Positions 19,229 to 36,700 are shown, numbered from the stretch's first letter. The stretch: DNA of 64,000 bases from Candidatus Pantoea soli (GCF_007833795.1 NZ_CP032702.1:2728001-2792000), one strand, 5' to 3'. Notes: generated by a model from the sequence alone, not told the origin. Numbers and translations are program-made.

Positions 19229-19256
19229 AAAAAGGATGGCGCTCGCCATCCTTTTT
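19229..19256. terminator. glyA terminator
   Basis: AAAAGGATGGC-GCTC-GCCATCCTTTTT hairpin with A/T runs on both sides, downstream of the glyA stop on the reverse strand. It separates glyA from hcaT. Confidence 0.85.
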
Positions 19257-19279
19257 CACTGCACCGGGTTTAGCGGTAA

Positions 19280-20533
<1,254 letters not shown>

Positions 20534-20645
20534 CCGCATCTCCTGACTCAGCAACTTTTAACGGCAGTTTAGCCCCGACCGGGGGGCGAAGGCCAACAGT
20601 GTAAACGGTTTTGCCAGGGGACGGTAGCGCCAATCCCCTCTTTTT

Positions 20646-20661
20646 ACGCAAACGATTGGCA
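20646..20661 (-). promoter_or_regulatory. PurR box of glyA
   Basis: On the reverse strand TGCCAATCGTTTGCGT, which keeps the AATCGTTTGCGT core of the known E. coli glyA PurR operator. It lies 113 bp before the start codon in the 330-bp glyA-hmp gap. Confidence 0.75.
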
Positions 20662-20818
20662 GGGCGCTGGAACGGGTTTTTTACGCTTTTTTCTCCACCA
20701 GAAAAGCGCCCGCAGGCCCATTCCGGCACCGAAGAAAATGTCAGCTTTGCGAGCCAGATTCCAGGGTAAGGGTGACCCTGCGCGCTAAGGGGGATTTACA
20801 GCCGCCCGTGAGCGGCAT

Positions 20819-20841
20819 AAGATGCATTTAAAATACATGTT
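20819..20841 (+). promoter_or_regulatory. NsrR operator of hmp
   Basis: Near-perfect NsrR palindrome beginning AAGATGCATTT and continuing AAATACATGTT. It ends 24 bp before the hmp start. NsrR represses hmp and is released by nitric oxide, so NO-inducible expression is expected. Confidence 0.85.
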
Positions 20842-20865
20842 TAAAGCCACACCAGGGGAAACACC

Positions 20866-22050
20866 ATGCTCGACGCGCAAACTATCCAGATCGTGAAGTC
20901 CACGCTGCCGGCAATCGCCCGGCTTGGTCCGGCACTGACCGGCCACTTCTATCAGCGCATGCTGACCCGGCATCCGGAGCTGAAAAACGTCTTCAACATG
21001 AATAACCAGCGCAGCGGTAATCAGCGTGAGGCGCTGTTTAATGCTATCTGCGCCTACGGCAGTCATCTGGAAAATCCCGCTGCGCTGTTGCCGGCGCTGG
21101 AGAAGATCGCGCAGAAACACGCCAGCCTGAACATACAGCCGGAACAGTACGCCATTGTGGGTGAAAACCTGCTGGCCACCATTGACGAGTTGATGAACCC
21201 TGGCGAAGCGGTGCTGGAAGCCTGGGGCAAAGCGTATGGCGTACTGGCCGACCTGTTTATTCAGCGCGAAGCGCAGATTTATCGCGCCTCAGAAGCGAAA
21301 ACAGGCGGCTGGCGCGGTATGCGGGCATTTCGCATCCATGCCATTCAGCAACAGAGTGCGGTGATTAAAAGTATTGTGCTGGTGCCGGAGGATGGTGAGC
21401 CGGTGGCCGATTTCCTGCCCGGTCAGTATCTGGCTATCAGCCTGCGTCCGACCGGCAGCGAGACGATCCAGCACCGCCAGTATTCCCTGACGCACCTGCC
21501 GAACGGCCGATCCTATCGTATTGCGGTAAAGCAGGAAGCACACGGCAGCGTCTCTGGCTGGCTGCATCAGCAGGCGCAGGTGGGCGATGTGGTGCAGTGC
21601 ACAACCCCAGCCGGGGACTTCTTCCTGCAGTGTCGCGACACTACGCCGGTGACGCTGATTTCCGCTGGTGTGGGGCAGACACCGCTGCTGGCGATGCTGG
21701 CCCGCCTGGCGCAGCAGCCTCATCCGGCGGCCGTCACCTGGCTGCACGCCGCGGAGAACGGCGCGCATCACGCCTTTGCTGAGGAAGTGGCCGCGCTGGG
21801 TGCGCAACTGCCACAGTTCAGCCAGCACGTCTGGTACCGGCAACCTGACGCCGCTGACGCAGGCCGTTTCGATACCGCCGGGCTGATGGATTTAGCCGCC
21901 GTATCCGCAGAGCTGCAGCAGGCCGACCGCCACTTCTGGATCTGTGGCCCTCTGCCGTTTATGCAGTTTGTGGCCCGCCAGCTGCTGGACGCCGGCATCA
22001 GCGCCGATCGCCTGCATTACGAAGTATTTGGTCCGCACAAGGTGCTGTAA
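20866..22050 (+). CDS. hmp: Flavohemoglobin, nitric oxide dioxygenase
   Basis: 394-aa cytoplasmic NO dioxygenase: an N-terminal globin (haem pocket Tyr29 in GHFYQRML, proximal His85 in IAQKHASL), then an FAD domain ([12 protein letters not shown]) and an NAD-binding domain ([15 protein letters not shown], then WICGPLPFM). Length matches E. coli Hmp (396). The start follows AGGGGA. Regulation by NsrR is supported by the upstream operator. Convergent with glnB, separated by a bidirectional terminator. Confidence 0.97.
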   Translation: MLDAQTIQIVKSTLPAIARLGPALTGHFYQRMLTRHPELKNVFNMNNQRSGNQREALFNAICAYGSHLENPAALLPALEKIAQKHASLNIQPEQYAIVGENLLATIDELMNPGEAVLEAWGKAYGVLADLFIQREAQIYRASEAKTGGWRGMRAFRIHAIQQQSAVIKSIVLVPEDGEPVADFLPGQYLAISLRPTGSETIQHRQYSLTHLPNGRSYRIAVKQEAHGSVSGWLHQQAQVGDVVQCTTPAGDFFLQCRDTTPVTLISAGVGQTPLLAMLARLAQQPHPAAVTWLHAAENGAHHAFAEEVAALGAQLPQFSQHVWYRQPDAADAGRFDTAGLMDLAAVSAELQQADRHFWICGPLPFMQFVARQLLDAGISADRLHYEVFGPHKVL

Positions 22051-22055
22051 AAACA

Positions 22056-22082
22056 AAAAAGCCTGCGCAAAGCAGGCTTTTT
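22056..22082. terminator. Terminator between hmp and glnB
   Basis: AAAAAGCCTGC-GCAAA-GCAGGCTTTTT hairpin that can terminate transcription from both sides. Confidence 0.85.
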
Positions 22083-22103
22083 AACCGCTGACGAAGGTGA
22101 GAC

Positions 22104-23851
<1,748 letters not shown>

Positions 23852-23853
23852 GT

Positions 23854-24528
23854 TTACTGCTCCTCATTTTGCGCATCGCCGGCACCGTGCGATGCATCGC
23901 TGCTGTCTGGCGCTTTGCGCGAGGACAGCTGGCGTTCAATATCCGTTAAGCGATCCAGTTTGCGCTGCGTTTCGCTCAGCGTCTGGCGCAGGTGGGTCTG
24001 CTGCTGGCGCAGCGTGTCCAGCTCAGCATCGTGGCGCTGCTGCAGCGCGGCGTAGCGGCTGCGCGCTTCACTCAGATCCAGCTGAGCCGCCTGATTGCTG
24101 CGCCAGAGCTGCAGCAGCGGCCGCACCGCACCGGGATAATCAGCGCTGTAGCTATCGAGCGTTGCCACAAACTGGCGGCGCTCCACCGGCGTCACGTTGC
24201 CGTTTGCCAGCAAAATAGCCTGCTTAAACGCGCGCGCCCAGCCCTGCACCGGCCAGCGACGCGCTTCAGCACGCGCCTCTGCCGGGGAAAGGCGCTCAGC
24301 GCAGTCAATGGCGCGCTGCCAGTAAAGCGGATTGCTCAATGCGGCGGGCGTTTCTATCTGCCATACCGTCTGACAGCGGGTGGCCAGATAATCCGGCAAA
24401 CGCACCGCGGGCTCAGGCTGGCTGACGATCGCCCCACGTGGCGCACTGGCAGGCGCAGGGGCCTGACAGGCGGTAAGCCCCAGCGCCATCAGGGCACCGG
24501 AGAGGAATCTGGAAAAAATGCGTTTCAT
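23854..24528 (-). CDS. qseG: Outer-membrane lipoprotein QseG
   Basis: 224-aa lipoprotein. The signal peptide ends in lipobox LTAC (MKRIFSRFLSGALMALGLTA, then Cys). The C-terminal half is a predicted coiled coil (LRQQQTHLRQTLSETQRKLD). In E. coli it interacts with the GlrK sensor kinase and activates it from the outer membrane. The ATG at 24528 is preferred over a TTG one codon upstream; it begins 3 bp after the glrK stop. Confidence 0.9.
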   Translation of the reverse strand: MKRIFSRFLSGALMALGLTACQAPAPASAPRGAIVSQPEPAVRLPDYLATRCQTVWQIETPAALSNPLYWQRAIDCAERLSPAEARAEARRWPVQGWARAFKQAILLANGNVTPVERRQFVATLDSYSADYPGAVRPLLQLWRSNQAAQLDLSEARSRYAALQQRHDAELDTLRQQQTHLRQTLSETQRKLDRLTDIERQLSSRKAPDSSDASHGAGDAQNEEQ

Positions 24529-24531
24529 CAA

Positions 24532-25959
24532 TCAGGCTTTCCCGGCGCGAGTGGTCAAAATAATACGAAAACAGACGTCCGCCTCCCTGCGCGTCACCAG
24601 TAGCAGATCGCCCTGCATTCTGCGCAGGCAATCTTTGGCGATACTTAATCCCAGCCCGCTGCCTTTTACCGGCCCTTTGCGTTGCTGGCTGCCCTGATAA
24701 AAGGGCTCAAAAATCATGGCCTGCTCTTCAGCCGGAATCGGCGTGCCGGTGTTAGCCACCTCTATCCACACCTGGTTGCCCTGCTGTCGGCTCTGCAGCC
24801 AGATGTTACCGGATTCGCTGCCGTAGTTCACGGCGTTCGAATAGAGGTTATCGATCACCCGCTGCAGCAGGGTGGCGTCCGCCAGGCAGTGCGTCGCCTG
24901 CAGATCAATGTGCGTGGTGAGGTGACGCGCGCTGGCCGGCAGCGAATGCACCTTTACCACGGCGTTGACGATGCCGGCGAGATCCACCGGTTCCAGCGGC
25001 TGCGGCGTGTCTGCCAGCTTACGATTGTAGTCCAGCAGCTGTTCGATCAAACGCTGCAGATGGCGGCTGCTGGTATCCAGAATCGCCACTACCTCCTGCT
25101 GCTCGGCATTAAGCGGGCCCGCAACCTGGTCAGCAAGCAGTTCTGTGCCTTCCCGCAGGCTGGCGAGCGGTGTTTTCAGTTCATGTGAAAGGTGGCGCAA
25201 AAATTCGTGGCGCTGCGCCTCCAGCCAGCTGAGCCGTTCGCTCAGCCAGACGATCCGCTGTCCCAGCGAGCGCAGTTCGCGCGGGCCGCGAAAGCTGACG
25301 CTGTTGGCCAGCGTTTTTCCTTCGCCCAGCCGGTTGATCATGCGCTCAACGCGCTTGACCGGGCCAATGATCATGCCGGTAAACAGCAGCACCAGCGCCA
25401 GACTGATGAGAAACAGAATCAGGGCCTGCCAGCCAAAGAACTGGCCGCGCTCGGCAATCTCACGCTGCAGCTGCAGACCGCGCCAAAAGACCACTTCGCG
25501 CGTGGCCTGCACCATCTGCGTGTTGGCGGCGGAAAACTGTTCCAGCGCGCCTGCCGCCTGACCGGCCGGGTTGCCGTTGTCACACTGCATTTGCTGCAAC
25601 TGCGGCAGCGTACTTTGCAGCACCTTAAACGCCGGCAGGTCCGGCAGGCTGGCGGCATGGCTGCTGAGCATCTGCCCGTAGCGCGTCCACTGCGTCTGAT
25701 AGAGCCGGGCAAGGCTGGCATCACCCAGCACGCAGTACTGGCGGTAACTGCGCTCCAGCTCCAGCGCGGTACGCGCCATAGCCTCACTGCGCCGCACGTC
25801 GGTAAAGGTGCTGCGGTTGGTATCCGCCGCCTGTTCACTGAGTGCAGAAAGGCTTTCCCATGCCTGCCAGGCCAGCACCAGCAGCGGCAGCAGAACCAGT
25901 AAAAAGGCCATCAAAACCAGCTGGCGCAGAGACCGGGGAAACAGACGCCATTTCTTCAC
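24532..25959 (-). CDS. glrK: Sensor histidine kinase GlrK (QseE)
   Basis: 475-aa membrane kinase, identical in length to the E. coli protein. Two membrane helices flank a periplasmic sensor (about residues 15-37 and 172-193), then HAMP, then the H-box FLRHLSHELKTPLASLREG and the ATP-binding N, G boxes (NLYSNAVNYG, KGSGLGLSIAKDCL). The start is GTG at 25959 with AAGGAAG upstream; the open frame extends 42 codons further upstream but without conserved sequence and over the GlmY terminator. Signals to GlrR, which drives glmY. Confidence 0.95.
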   Translation of the reverse strand: MKKWRLFPRSLRQLVLMAFLLVLLPLLVLAWQAWESLSALSEQAADTNRSTFTDVRRSEAMARTALELERSYRQYCVLGDASLARLYQTQWTRYGQMLSSHAASLPDLPAFKVLQSTLPQLQQMQCDNGNPAGQAAGALEQFSAANTQMVQATREVVFWRGLQLQREIAERGQFFGWQALILFLISLALVLLFTGMIIGPVKRVERMINRLGEGKTLANSVSFRGPRELRSLGQRIVWLSERLSWLEAQRHEFLRHLSHELKTPLASLREGTELLADQVAGPLNAEQQEVVAILDTSSRHLQRLIEQLLDYNRKLADTPQPLEPVDLAGIVNAVVKVHSLPASARHLTTHIDLQATHCLADATLLQRVIDNLYSNAVNYGSESGNIWLQSRQQGNQVWIEVANTGTPIPAEEQAMIFEPFYQGSQQRKGPVKGSGLGLSIAKDCLRRMQGDLLLVTRREADVCFRIILTTRAGKA

Positions 25960-26026
25960 AACCGCGCTTCCTTCAAAGTGAGTTGCTGGCATGCTAGCGA
26001 AGTCTCGTCGCGTTAGAAAGGCCGCA

Positions 26027-26056
26027 AACAAAAACGGCAGGCCTGCTGGCCTGCCG
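26027..26056 (-). terminator. GlmY terminator
   Basis: Perfect CGGCAGGCC / GGCCTGCCG stem with a 4-nt loop, followed on the reverse strand by TTTTTGTTT. It marks the GlmY 3' end, about 70 bp before glrK. Confidence 0.85.
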
Positions 26057-26245
26057 TGAGAGCGACGCCGCAGCATCGCCTGCAAAATGGGTGGAGCCTA
26101 ACTCAACGTTGCGCCCGGTGTTTGATAACGTTGCAAAGCAACGATTATCGGTCAGGTGGACGACAGGCTCCGTTTGGTGCGTCATTCAGTTTTTATGAGC
26201 TCAGCCGCCGAAGCGGGGCAATCATAAACAGGCGAATGAGCCACG
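26030..26245 (-). ncRNA. glmY: Small RNA GlmY
   Basis: Reverse strand from 26245 begins GTGGCTCATTCGCCTG and later reads ACTGAATGACGC, matching the 5' hairpins of E. coli GlmY, in the same place between glrK and purL. About 215 nt to the terminator. GlmY binds the adaptor RapZ and so protects GlmZ, raising glucosamine-6-phosphate synthase. A perfect sigma-54 promoter, an overlapping sigma-70 -10 box and GlrR sites precede it. Exact ends are inferred from promoter and terminator. Confidence 0.85.
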
Positions 26246-26250
26246 CGCTG

Positions 26251-26272
26251 ATTATAGCAACTATCGTGCCAG
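26251..26272 (-). promoter_or_regulatory. Overlapping sigma-54 and sigma-70 promoters of glmY
   Basis: CTGGCACGATAGTTGCTA (26255-26272, reverse strand) is a full match to the sigma-54 -24/-12 consensus (YTGGCACGRNNNTTGCW). A TATAAT hexamer at 26251-26256 overlaps it. Transcription should start near 26245. Confidence 0.85.
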
Positions 26273-26356
26273 AATTGAAATAGTCATTATAATCAGACAA
26301 CTGCTATTTTTTCTGGCGTGATTCCGCTGAAAACGGACCGTCCGGTCTGTAAAAAG

Positions 26357-26470
26357 TGTCGCCGGATAGCAACGGTTAGCCGCAACCTAAGCACATCCAT
26401 TCACAATCAATAGGTTATATGTCACCTTTTAGCGACAGCGGAAAGGCCGCCCTGTCGCCATATTCCGACA
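26357..26470. promoter_or_regulatory. GlrR activator sites upstream of glmY
   Basis: Two exact TGTC-N10-GACA palindromes: TGTCACCTTTTAGCGACA (26420-26437) and TGTCGCCATATTCCGACA (26453-26470). A third, degenerate one (TGTC-N10-AACG) is at 26357-26374. They lie about 85-200 bp upstream of the sigma-54 promoter, a normal enhancer distance. Confidence 0.8.
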
Positions 26471-26500
26471 CTGCGATCTGCTGGCTGCGGCAAAAAACAT

Positions 26501-26524
26501 AAAAAAGGCGGCCTGCCGGCCGCC
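26501..26524 (-). terminator. purL terminator
   Basis: GGCGGCC-GGCA-GGCCGCC hairpin followed by six T on the reverse strand, 23 bp after the purL stop. Confidence 0.8.
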
Positions 26525-26546
26525 CTGTTTTACCGCAGCGGAGAAA

Positions 26547-29500
26547 TTACCCCAGCTGGCGGCGTGCGTTACGGAAGATACGCATCCACGGGCTGTCTTC
26601 GCCCCACTCCGCCGGATGCCAGGAGTTGCTGACCGTCCGGAAGACGCGCTCCGGATGCGGCATCATAATGGTCACGCGACCGCTTTCGTTCGTCACCGCC
26701 GTAATGCCGTTTGGTGAGCCGTTCGGGTTCGCCGGATAGCTTTCTGTGACTTTGCCAAAGTTATCCACAAAGCGCAGCGCGACCAGACCTTTTGCTTCCA
26801 GCGCGGCCAGATGTGCGCCATCGCGTACCTCCACGAAACCTTCACCGTGTGAGACGGCGATCGGCATATGTGAACCGGCCATGCCATCCAGCAGCAGTGA
26901 CGGGCTGGCCGCCACCTCAACCAGGCTGAAGCGCGCTTCAAAACGCTCGGACTGATTGCGTACAAAGCGTGGCCACAGCTCACTGCCCGGAATCAGCTCA
27001 CGCAGATTGGACATCATCTGACAGCCGTTACACACGCCCAGCGCCAGCGTCTGCGGACGGTGGAAGAAATTCTCAAACTCATCGCGCACGCGGCCGTTGA
27101 ACAGGATGGATTTGGCCCAGCCTTCCCCTGCGCCCAGCACATCGCCGTAGGAGAAGCCGCCGCAGGCGACCAGCGCATCAAACGTTTCCAGACCGCGCCG
27201 GCCTGCCAGCAGATCGCTCATGTGCACATCCACCGCGGTGAAACCGGCACGGTGGAACGCTGCCGCCATTTCCACGTGCGAGTTCACGCCCTGCTCGCGC
27301 AGTACCGCAACGCGCGGACGCGCGCCGATGGCAATCATTGGCGCGGCAACATCCTCTTCCGGACGGAAGGTCAGATGTACATTAAGGCCAGGATCGCTGT
27401 CGTTTTTCTTCGCTTCGTGTTCCTGATCGGCACAGGCCGGGTTGTCACGCAGACGCTGCATCTGCCAGGTGGTTTCCGCCCACCAGGTGCGCAGCGTGGT
27501 GCGGCTTTCGCTGTAAACCGCGCTATCGCCTGAACGAATCACAAAGCGGTCGCCCGGCAGCGCCTGACCAATCACATGCACGCAGTCACCCAGGCCCTGC
27601 TCAGCAAACACGCGCACGACGGCGTCGCGATCGGCGGCATCGATTTGCAGCACCGCCCCCAGCTCTTCGGTAAACAGCGCGGCCAGCGCGTCGCTGCCCA
27701 GCGCCGCAATATCGGCTTCGATACCACAATGGCCGGTAAAGGCCATCTCGGCCAGCGTCACCAGCAGGCCACCATCGGAACGGTCGTGGTAAGCCAGCAG
27801 TTTCTGCTCACTGACCAACGTCTGAATGGCGTTAAAGAAGCCAGCCAGCTGTGCCGCGTCACGCACGTCGGCCGGCTTATCGCCCAGCTGACGGTAAACC
27901 TGTGACAGCGCCGTTGCGCCCAGCGTATTGGCTCCCTGACCGAGATCCACCAGCAGCAGCAGGTTGTCCCGCCCGGGCTGCAGCTGCGGCGTCACGGTGC
28001 GGCGTACGTCTTCCACGCAGGCAAAGGCGGTGATCACCAGCGACAGCGGAGCGGTCATTTCACGCTGCTCACTGCCCTGCTGCCAGCGGGTTTTCATCGA
28101 CATCGAATCTTTGCCCACCGGAATGGTGATGCCCAGCGCCGGACAGAGCTCTTCGCCCACGGCTTTCACCGCCGCGTAAAGCCCGGCGTCTTCACCCGGA
28201 TGACCGGCTGCGGCCATCCAGTTTGCGGAGAGCTTCACGCGGTTGAGCGAACCAATCGCCGTGGCCGCGAGGTTGGTCAGCGCTTCTCCCACCGCCAGGC
28301 GCGCGGAGGCAGCAAAGTCCAGCAGTGCGACCGGCGCACGCTCGCCCATGGCAAAGGCTTCGCCGTGGTAGCTGTCGAGGCTGGCGGTGGTGACCGCGCA
28401 GTTGGCGACCGGAATCTGCCACGGGCCGACCATCTGATCGCGTGCCACCATGCCGGTGACGCTGCGATCGCCAATGGTGACCAGGAAGGTTTTCTCGGCC
28501 ACCGTGGGCAAATGCAGCACGCGGTTGACGGCATCAGCGACGGTAATGCCGTCACGCTGCAGCGGCTCGCCGCCTGCCTGCTGACGCACCACGTCACGCG
28601 TCATTTTCGGCGTTTTACCCAGCAGCACGTCCAGCGGCATATCGATAGGTTTGTTGTCGAAGTGGCTGTCGGACAGCGTCAGATGCTGCTCTTCAGTGGC
28701 TTCGCCAATCACGGCATAAGGCGCGCGCTCACGCTGGCACAGGGTGTCAAACAGCGCCAGCTTGTCCGGCGCAACGGCCAGCACATAGCGCTCCTGCGAT
28801 TCGTTACACCACACTTCCAGCGGGCTCATGCCCGGCTCGTCGCTGAGGATGTCGCGTAAGCTGAAGTTGCCGCCGCGGCCGCCATCGCTGACCAGCTCCG
28901 GCATGGCATTGGAGAGTCCGCCGGCACCGACATCGTGGATAAACAGGATCGGGTTGTCTTCGCCCAGCTGCCAGCAGCGGTCAATCACTTCCTGGCAGCG
29001 CCGCTCCATTTCCGGGTTATCGCGCTGTACTGAGGCGAAATCAAGATCGGCGTCGGACTGGCCCGATGCCATGGAAGAGGCCGCACCGCCGCCAAGGCCG
29101 ATGTTCATGGCCGGCCCGCCCAGCACAATCAGCTTCGCGCCAACCACAATCTCCCCTTTCTGCACGTGATCGGCACGGATATTCCCGATACCGCCTGCCA
29201 GCATAATGGGTTTGTGATAACCGCGCAGTTCCACACCGTTGTGGCTGTTTACCTGCTCTTCATAGGTGCGGAAGTAGCCGTTAAGCGCCGGACGGCCAAA
29301 TTCGTTGTTGAACGCTGCGCCGCCCAGCGGGCCTTCGGTCATGATATCCAGCGCAGTAACGATACGCTCCGGCTTGCCAAAATCCTCTTCCCACGGCTGT
29401 TCAAAGCCGGGAATGCGCAGGTTGGAAACAGAGAAGCCCACCAGGCCAGCTTTTGGCTTGGCACCGCGTCCGGTGGCCCCTTCATCACGGATTTCGCCAC

Positions 29501-30437
29501 CGGAGCCGGTGGCGGCGCCTGGCCAGGGTGAGATAGCCGTCGGGTGGTTGTGGGTTTCCACTTTCATCAGGATATGCGCGGCTTCCTGATGGAAATCGTA
29601 CTCGCCCTGCTGCGCATCGGCATAAAACCGCCCCACTTCCGAACCTTCCATCACCGCGGCGTTGTCTTTATAAGCAGACAGCACGTGCTCGGGATGACGC
29701 TCGTAGGTGTTTTTAATCATCTTAAACAGCGATTTAGGCTGCTTCTCGCCATCAATAATCCAGTCAGCGTTGAAAATTTTATGGCGACAGTGCTCCGAGT
29801 TGGCCTGCGCGAACATGTACAGCTCAATGTCGTTCGGGTTACGCCCCAGACGGGTAAAGGCTTCCAGCAGATAGTCAATTTCATCTTCTGCCAGGGCGAG
29901 GCCCAGCGTGCGGTTAGCCTGCTCCAGCGCCTGGCGTCCGCCGCCCAGCACATCCACGCTTTTCAGCGGCTGCGGTTCATGATGAGCAAACAGCTGCTGC
30001 GCATCGCTGAGATCGGTAAAGACCGTTTCCATCATGCGGTCATGCAGCAGGCTGGCAAGTTGCTGCCACTGGGCTTCGGTGAGCTGTGGTGCCTGAACAT
30101 AAAAAGCCAGACCGCGCTCCAGCCGGATAACCTGCGGCAGGTCGCAGTTGTGCGCGATGTCGGTGGCTTTGGATGACCAGGGAGAAATGGTGCCGGGACG
30201 CGGCGTAACCAGTAACAGACGCCCTTGTGGCGCATGTCCGGCGAGAGAAGGACCGTATTTCAGCAGACGTTGCAGGCGGGTTTGTTCATCGGCACTGAGC
30301 GGTGCGCTGACCTCGGCGAAATGGACGTACTCGGCGTAAATATCGCTCACCGGCAGATGAGCGTCCTGAAAGCGGGTCAGCAGTTTGTTTACACGAAATG
30401 CCGACAGAGCGGGCGAACCACGCAGAATTTCCATCAT
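26547..30437 (-). CDS. purL: Phosphoribosylformylglycinamidine synthase
   Basis: Large (1296 aa; E. coli 1295) glutamine-dependent enzyme of step four of purine synthesis. The N-terminal PurS-like part begins [14 protein letters not shown]; the ATP-binding synthase halves include [19 protein letters not shown] and [10 protein letters not shown]; the C-terminal glutaminase has the nucleophile Cys in [15 protein letters not shown] and the His-Glu pair near [11 protein letters not shown] PurR box lies 90-105 bp upstream of the start. Monocistronic by position, with a terminator after the stop. Confidence 0.98.
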   Translation of the reverse strand: MMEILRGSPALSAFRVNKLLTRFQDAHLPVSDIYAEYVHFAEVSAPLSADEQTRLQRLLKYGPSLAGHAPQGRLLLVTPRPGTISPWSSKATDIAHNCDLPQVIRLERGLAFYVQAPQLTEAQWQQLASLLHDRMMETVFTDLSDAQQLFAHHEPQPLKSVDVLGGGRQALEQANRTLGLALAEDEIDYLLEAFTRLGRNPNDIELYMFAQANSEHCRHKIFNADWIIDGEKQPKSLFKMIKNTYERHPEHVLSAYKDNAAVMEGSEVGRFYADAQQGEYDFHQEAAHILMKVETHNHPTAISPWPGAATGSGGEIRDEGATGRGAKPKAGLVGFSVSNLRIPGFEQPWEEDFGKPERIVTALDIMTEGPLGGAAFNNEFGRPALNGYFRTYEEQVNSHNGVELRGYHKPIMLAGGIGNIRADHVQKGEIVVGAKLIVLGGPAMNIGLGGGAASSMASGQSDADLDFASVQRDNPEMERRCQEVIDRCWQLGEDNPILFIHDVGAGGLSNAMPELVSDGGRGGNFSLRDILSDEPGMSPLEVWCNESQERYVLAVAPDKLALFDTLCQRERAPYAVIGEATEEQHLTLSDSHFDNKPIDMPLDVLLGKTPKMTRDVVRQQAGGEPLQRDGITVADAVNRVLHLPTVAEKTFLVTIGDRSVTGMVARDQMVGPWQIPVANCAVTTASLDSYHGEAFAMGERAPVALLDFAASARLAVGEALTNLAATAIGSLNRVKLSANWMAAAGHPGEDAGLYAAVKAVGEELCPALGITIPVGKDSMSMKTRWQQGSEQREMTAPLSLVITAFACVEDVRRTVTPQLQPGRDNLLLLVDLGQGANTLGATALSQVYRQLGDKPADVRDAAQLAGFFNAIQTLVSEQKLLAYHDRSDGGLLVTLAEMAFTGHCGIEADIAALGSDALAALFTEELGAVLQIDAADRDAVVRVFAEQGLGDCVHVIGQALPGDRFVIRSGDSAVYSESRTTLRTWWAETTWQMQRLRDNPACADQEHEAKKNDSDPGLNVHLTFRPEEDVAAPMIAIGARPRVAVLREQGVNSHVEMAAAFHRAGFTAVDVHMSDLLAGRRGLETFDALVACGGFSYGDVLGAGEGWAKSILFNGRVRDEFENFFHRPQTLALGVCNGCQMMSNLRELIPGSELWPRFVRNQSERFEARFSLVEVAASPSLLLDGMAGSHMPIAVSHGEGFVEVRDGAHLAALEAKGLVALRFVDNFGKVTESYPANPNGSPNGITAVTNESGRVTIMMPHPERVFRTVSNSWHPAEWGEDSPWMRIFRNARRQLG

Positions 30438-30526
30438 GAAAGATCTCTCGTCTTCGAAGCGCCGGGCGACGCTTCATTGGGCGCAACAGGGAAAACGGGC
30501 GGTATTATAGAGAAACAGCACCGGTT

Positions 30527-30542
30527 ACGAAACCGTTTGCGC
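30527..30542 (-). promoter_or_regulatory. PurR box of purL
   Basis: Plus-strand ACGAAACCGTTTGCGC matches the PurR consensus (ANGAAAACGTTTGCGT) at 14 of 16 positions. Confidence 0.7.
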
Positions 30543-30707
30543 AGAAAAACTCAGCCTCAGGATTTGCCTGAATTTTGCGCAAAACTTGCTATATAAGTTG
30601 CCCTGCTGCGCTTTGTTGCGCAAAATGCCCCTCGCTCTGGGAGTGCAAAACAACATTAATACTGCCTTTAAAAGACAGAGGCCTGTGAGCCATTAAGAGA
30701 CAACTAT

Positions 30708-32689
<1,982 letters not shown>

Positions 32690-32713
32690 TTATAGACGGA
32701 ATCGCCGCGCAAT

Positions 32714-33352
32714 TCACTCCAGCTGTTGCAGTTCACCGCGTGGCGTCACGCGCCAGCGATGCTGGCAGAAAAACAGCAGCGGGTTATCCTGCTTGCTGTC
32801 GCTGTAGCCGCTGTAGAGCTGTAGCGGCGTGCCGATTTTCTCTTCCAGCTGCGCCACTTTTTCATGCCCGAGACAGCGCATCGCCAGGATGCGCCCGCCG
32901 CGGCCGCGCTGCATCTGGCTGGCGATCAGTTTCACCCGCGGCAGAAAAGCCGAATCAAAATAGACCTGTTCCACCAGCGTCTGCGGTGAGCCGGTAATCA
33001 GCCACACGTCAGCATCATCGCTGCTGAGGTAGTCTGTCAGCCGCTGCTGTACCACCGGAAACGCGGTTACGCGCGCCCGGAACCAGCGGGCAAATTCAGC
33101 TTCACGCTGGCGCAGACGCGTTTCGCTGTGGCCGAAGGTAATGGCCCACAGCAGCAGGCTCATCGGCCAGCGTGCCGCCCGGCCCTTGATCAGCATCCCC
33201 AGGCCAATCACCGGCAGCAGTGGTATCACCAGCAGCAGGTTCAGCGGCTGACGTCGCAGCAGATAGCGCATAAACGTACCAAACATGTCCTGCTGATGCA
33301 GTGTGCCGTCAAGGTCAAAAAACACGACGCGACGATGCGAACCCTTAGTCAA
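32714..33352 (-). CDS. pgpC: Phosphatidylglycerophosphatase C
   Basis: HAD-superfamily membrane phosphatase (212 aa; E. coli YfhB/PgpC 211) that dephosphorylates phosphatidylglycerophosphate. HAD motif I is VVFFDLDGTLHQQD, motif II WLITGSPQ, and motif IV GYSDSKQDNPLL. One hydrophobic segment near 35-60 (NLLLVIPLLPVIGLGMLI) anchors it. The start is TTG at 33352 with a strong AAAGGAG site. Same direction as tadA. Confidence 0.92.
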   Translation of the reverse strand: MTKGSHRRVVFFDLDGTLHQQDMFGTFMRYLLRRQPLNLLLVIPLLPVIGLGMLIKGRAARWPMSLLLWAITFGHSETRLRQREAEFARWFRARVTAFPVVQQRLTDYLSSDDADVWLITGSPQTLVEQVYFDSAFLPRVKLIASQMQRGRGGRILAMRCLGHEKVAQLEEKIGTPLQLYSGYSDSKQDNPLLFFCQHRWRVTPRGELQQLE

Positions 33353-33580
33353 ACCTTACTCCTTTCATTAGCCGGACAGTGTTTGTCTTACAGTGTAGAC
33401 AGGCGCTGCCCACCCTGGGATGATACCGCTGCGATCGCGCGCAGCCGTGATTTTTAATTCCGGGCACTACAATCCCGGCAGAATAGTTTATTCTTTGCCT
33501 CAGAGTGCTGCTACCTGTCAACCCGGCCGTGCCGCTTAAATCAGGGCGCAGGGTGCGGGAATATGGATTGAGGATCGAAC

Positions 33581-35167
<1,587 letters not shown>

Positions 35168-35168
<1 letters not shown>

Positions 35169-35899
35169 CAGCGACGCGCTTCCCGCATCAGCTGCTTCAT
35201 CTCAGCCACCGCCTCCGCCAGCCCGCTGAACAGCGCCCGGCCAATAATCGCGTGGCCAATATTCAGCTCATGCATCTCCGGCAGCGCAGCGATTGGTTGC
35301 ACGTTGTGGTAAGTCAGACCATGCCCGGCATTCACTTTCAGTCCCAGGCTTGCGGCAAAGGTCGCTGCCTGACGGATGCGCACCAGCTCGGCTTCACGCG
35401 CCGGCCCTTCCGGCGCTTCGGCATAGGCACCGGTATGAATTTCAATGTACGGCGCCCCGCTGGCCACGGCGGCTTCAATCTGACGCGAATCGGCGTCAAT
35501 AAACAGCGACACCAGAATACCGGCGGCACTCAGCGCGCTCACTGCCGCGTTGATTTTGTCCTGCTGACCGGCCACGTCCAGCCCGCCTTCGGTGGTCACT
35601 TCCTGACGCTTTTCCGGCACCAGACACACAAAATGCGGTTTGATGTCGCAGGCGATGGCGATCATCTCGTCGGTGACGGCCATTTCAAGGTTCATGCGCG
35701 TCTGAATGGTTTCACGCAGAATGCGGACGTCGCGATCGGTAATATGGCGGCGATCTTCACGCAGATGCACGGTAATGCCGTCTGCGCCCGCCTGTTCGGA
35801 AACAAACGCCGCCTGGACCGGATCGGGATACTGGGTGCCACGCGCATTACGGACGGTAGCAATATGGTCGATGTTGACCCCTAACAGCAGCTCAGCCAT
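35168..35899 (-). CDS. pdxJ: Pyridoxine 5'-phosphate synthase
   Basis: 243-aa TIM-barrel enzyme that makes pyridoxine phosphate from deoxyxylulose phosphate and aminoacetone phosphate; same length as E. coli. Conserved [28 protein letters not shown] and GHGLTYHNV are present. ATG at 35899 matches the E. coli start; an ATG four codons upstream is also in frame but unlikely. Upstream of acpS in the rnc-era-recO-pdxJ-acpS order. Confidence 0.97.
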
Positions 35900-35968
35900 G
35901 ACAATCCTCAAATGTATTCAGTGAAGTTGCAGTGTATCGCGTTGCATCTGCCGCGCGGTACGACCAGC

Positions 35969-36697
35969 TCAGTCGTTCGCCGCATCCGGTTTCTTTTTCG
36001 GGATGAACTGACGAAACAACTCCTGGCTTTTCAGCGGTTTTCCCCCCAGATAGGGTTTCAGCGCCATCCGCGTGAAGCGTTTGGCGGCGCGCAGGCTGTC
36101 GGCATCCGGAAACTCCCGGGACCAGAGTGCCCGCAGCTGCCGGCCGGTGAAGCTGCGCTGATTGACCACCAGGCTGGCGATAAACCCTTTTTCTTCGCGA
36201 TAACTGTAGGTCATCGTCTCTTCAATCTCTTCGCCGCTGCCCGCGCAGTGGAGAAAATCCACGCCGTAGCCCAGGTGGCCGAGCAGCGCCAGCTCAAAGC
36301 GGCGCAGTGCCGGTTCGGGTGAACCCTGACCGGCCGCCAGCGTCTGGATACAGTGCAGATAATCGAAGAAGAGATCGGAGAACGGGATTTCCTGCTCCAG
36401 CACGCGCGACAGCAGTTCATTGACGTACAGGCCGCAGTAGAGCGTGATACCGCTGAGCGGCAATGCCAGCGACACCGCTTCGGCATTGCGCAAGGTCTTC
36501 ACCTCACCGCGGCCGCCCCAGCGCACCAGCAGCGGGGTAAAGGGTTGCAGCGCCCCTTTCAGCTGCGAGCGGCGCGAGCGCGCGCCTTTCGCCAGCACGC
36601 GTACGCGCCCTTCGCTTTCGCTGAACAGATCGAGCAGCAGGCTGGTTTCGCTGTAAGGGCGACTATGCAGCACAAAAGCGCGTTGCCAGCCTTCCAT
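35969..36697 (-). CDS. recO: DNA repair protein RecO
   Basis: 242-aa recombination mediator of the RecFOR pathway, the same length as in E. coli. N-terminal OB fold ([20 protein letters not shown]) and helical C-terminal part. It starts 3 bp after the era stop, so it is coupled to era. The usual C4 zinc cysteines are not obvious, as in enterobacterial RecO. Confidence 0.95.
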   Translation of the reverse strand: MEGWQRAFVLHSRPYSETSLLLDLFSESEGRVRVLAKGARSRRSQLKGALQPFTPLLVRWGGRGEVKTLRNAEAVSLALPLSGITLYCGLYVNELLSRVLEQEIPFSDLFFDYLHCIQTLAAGQGSPEPALRRFELALLGHLGYGVDFLHCAGSGEEIEETMTYSYREEKGFIASLVVNQRSFTGRQLRALWSREFPDADSLRAAKRFTRMALKPYLGGKPLKSQELFRQFIPKKKPDAAND

Positions 36698-36700
36698 GGG

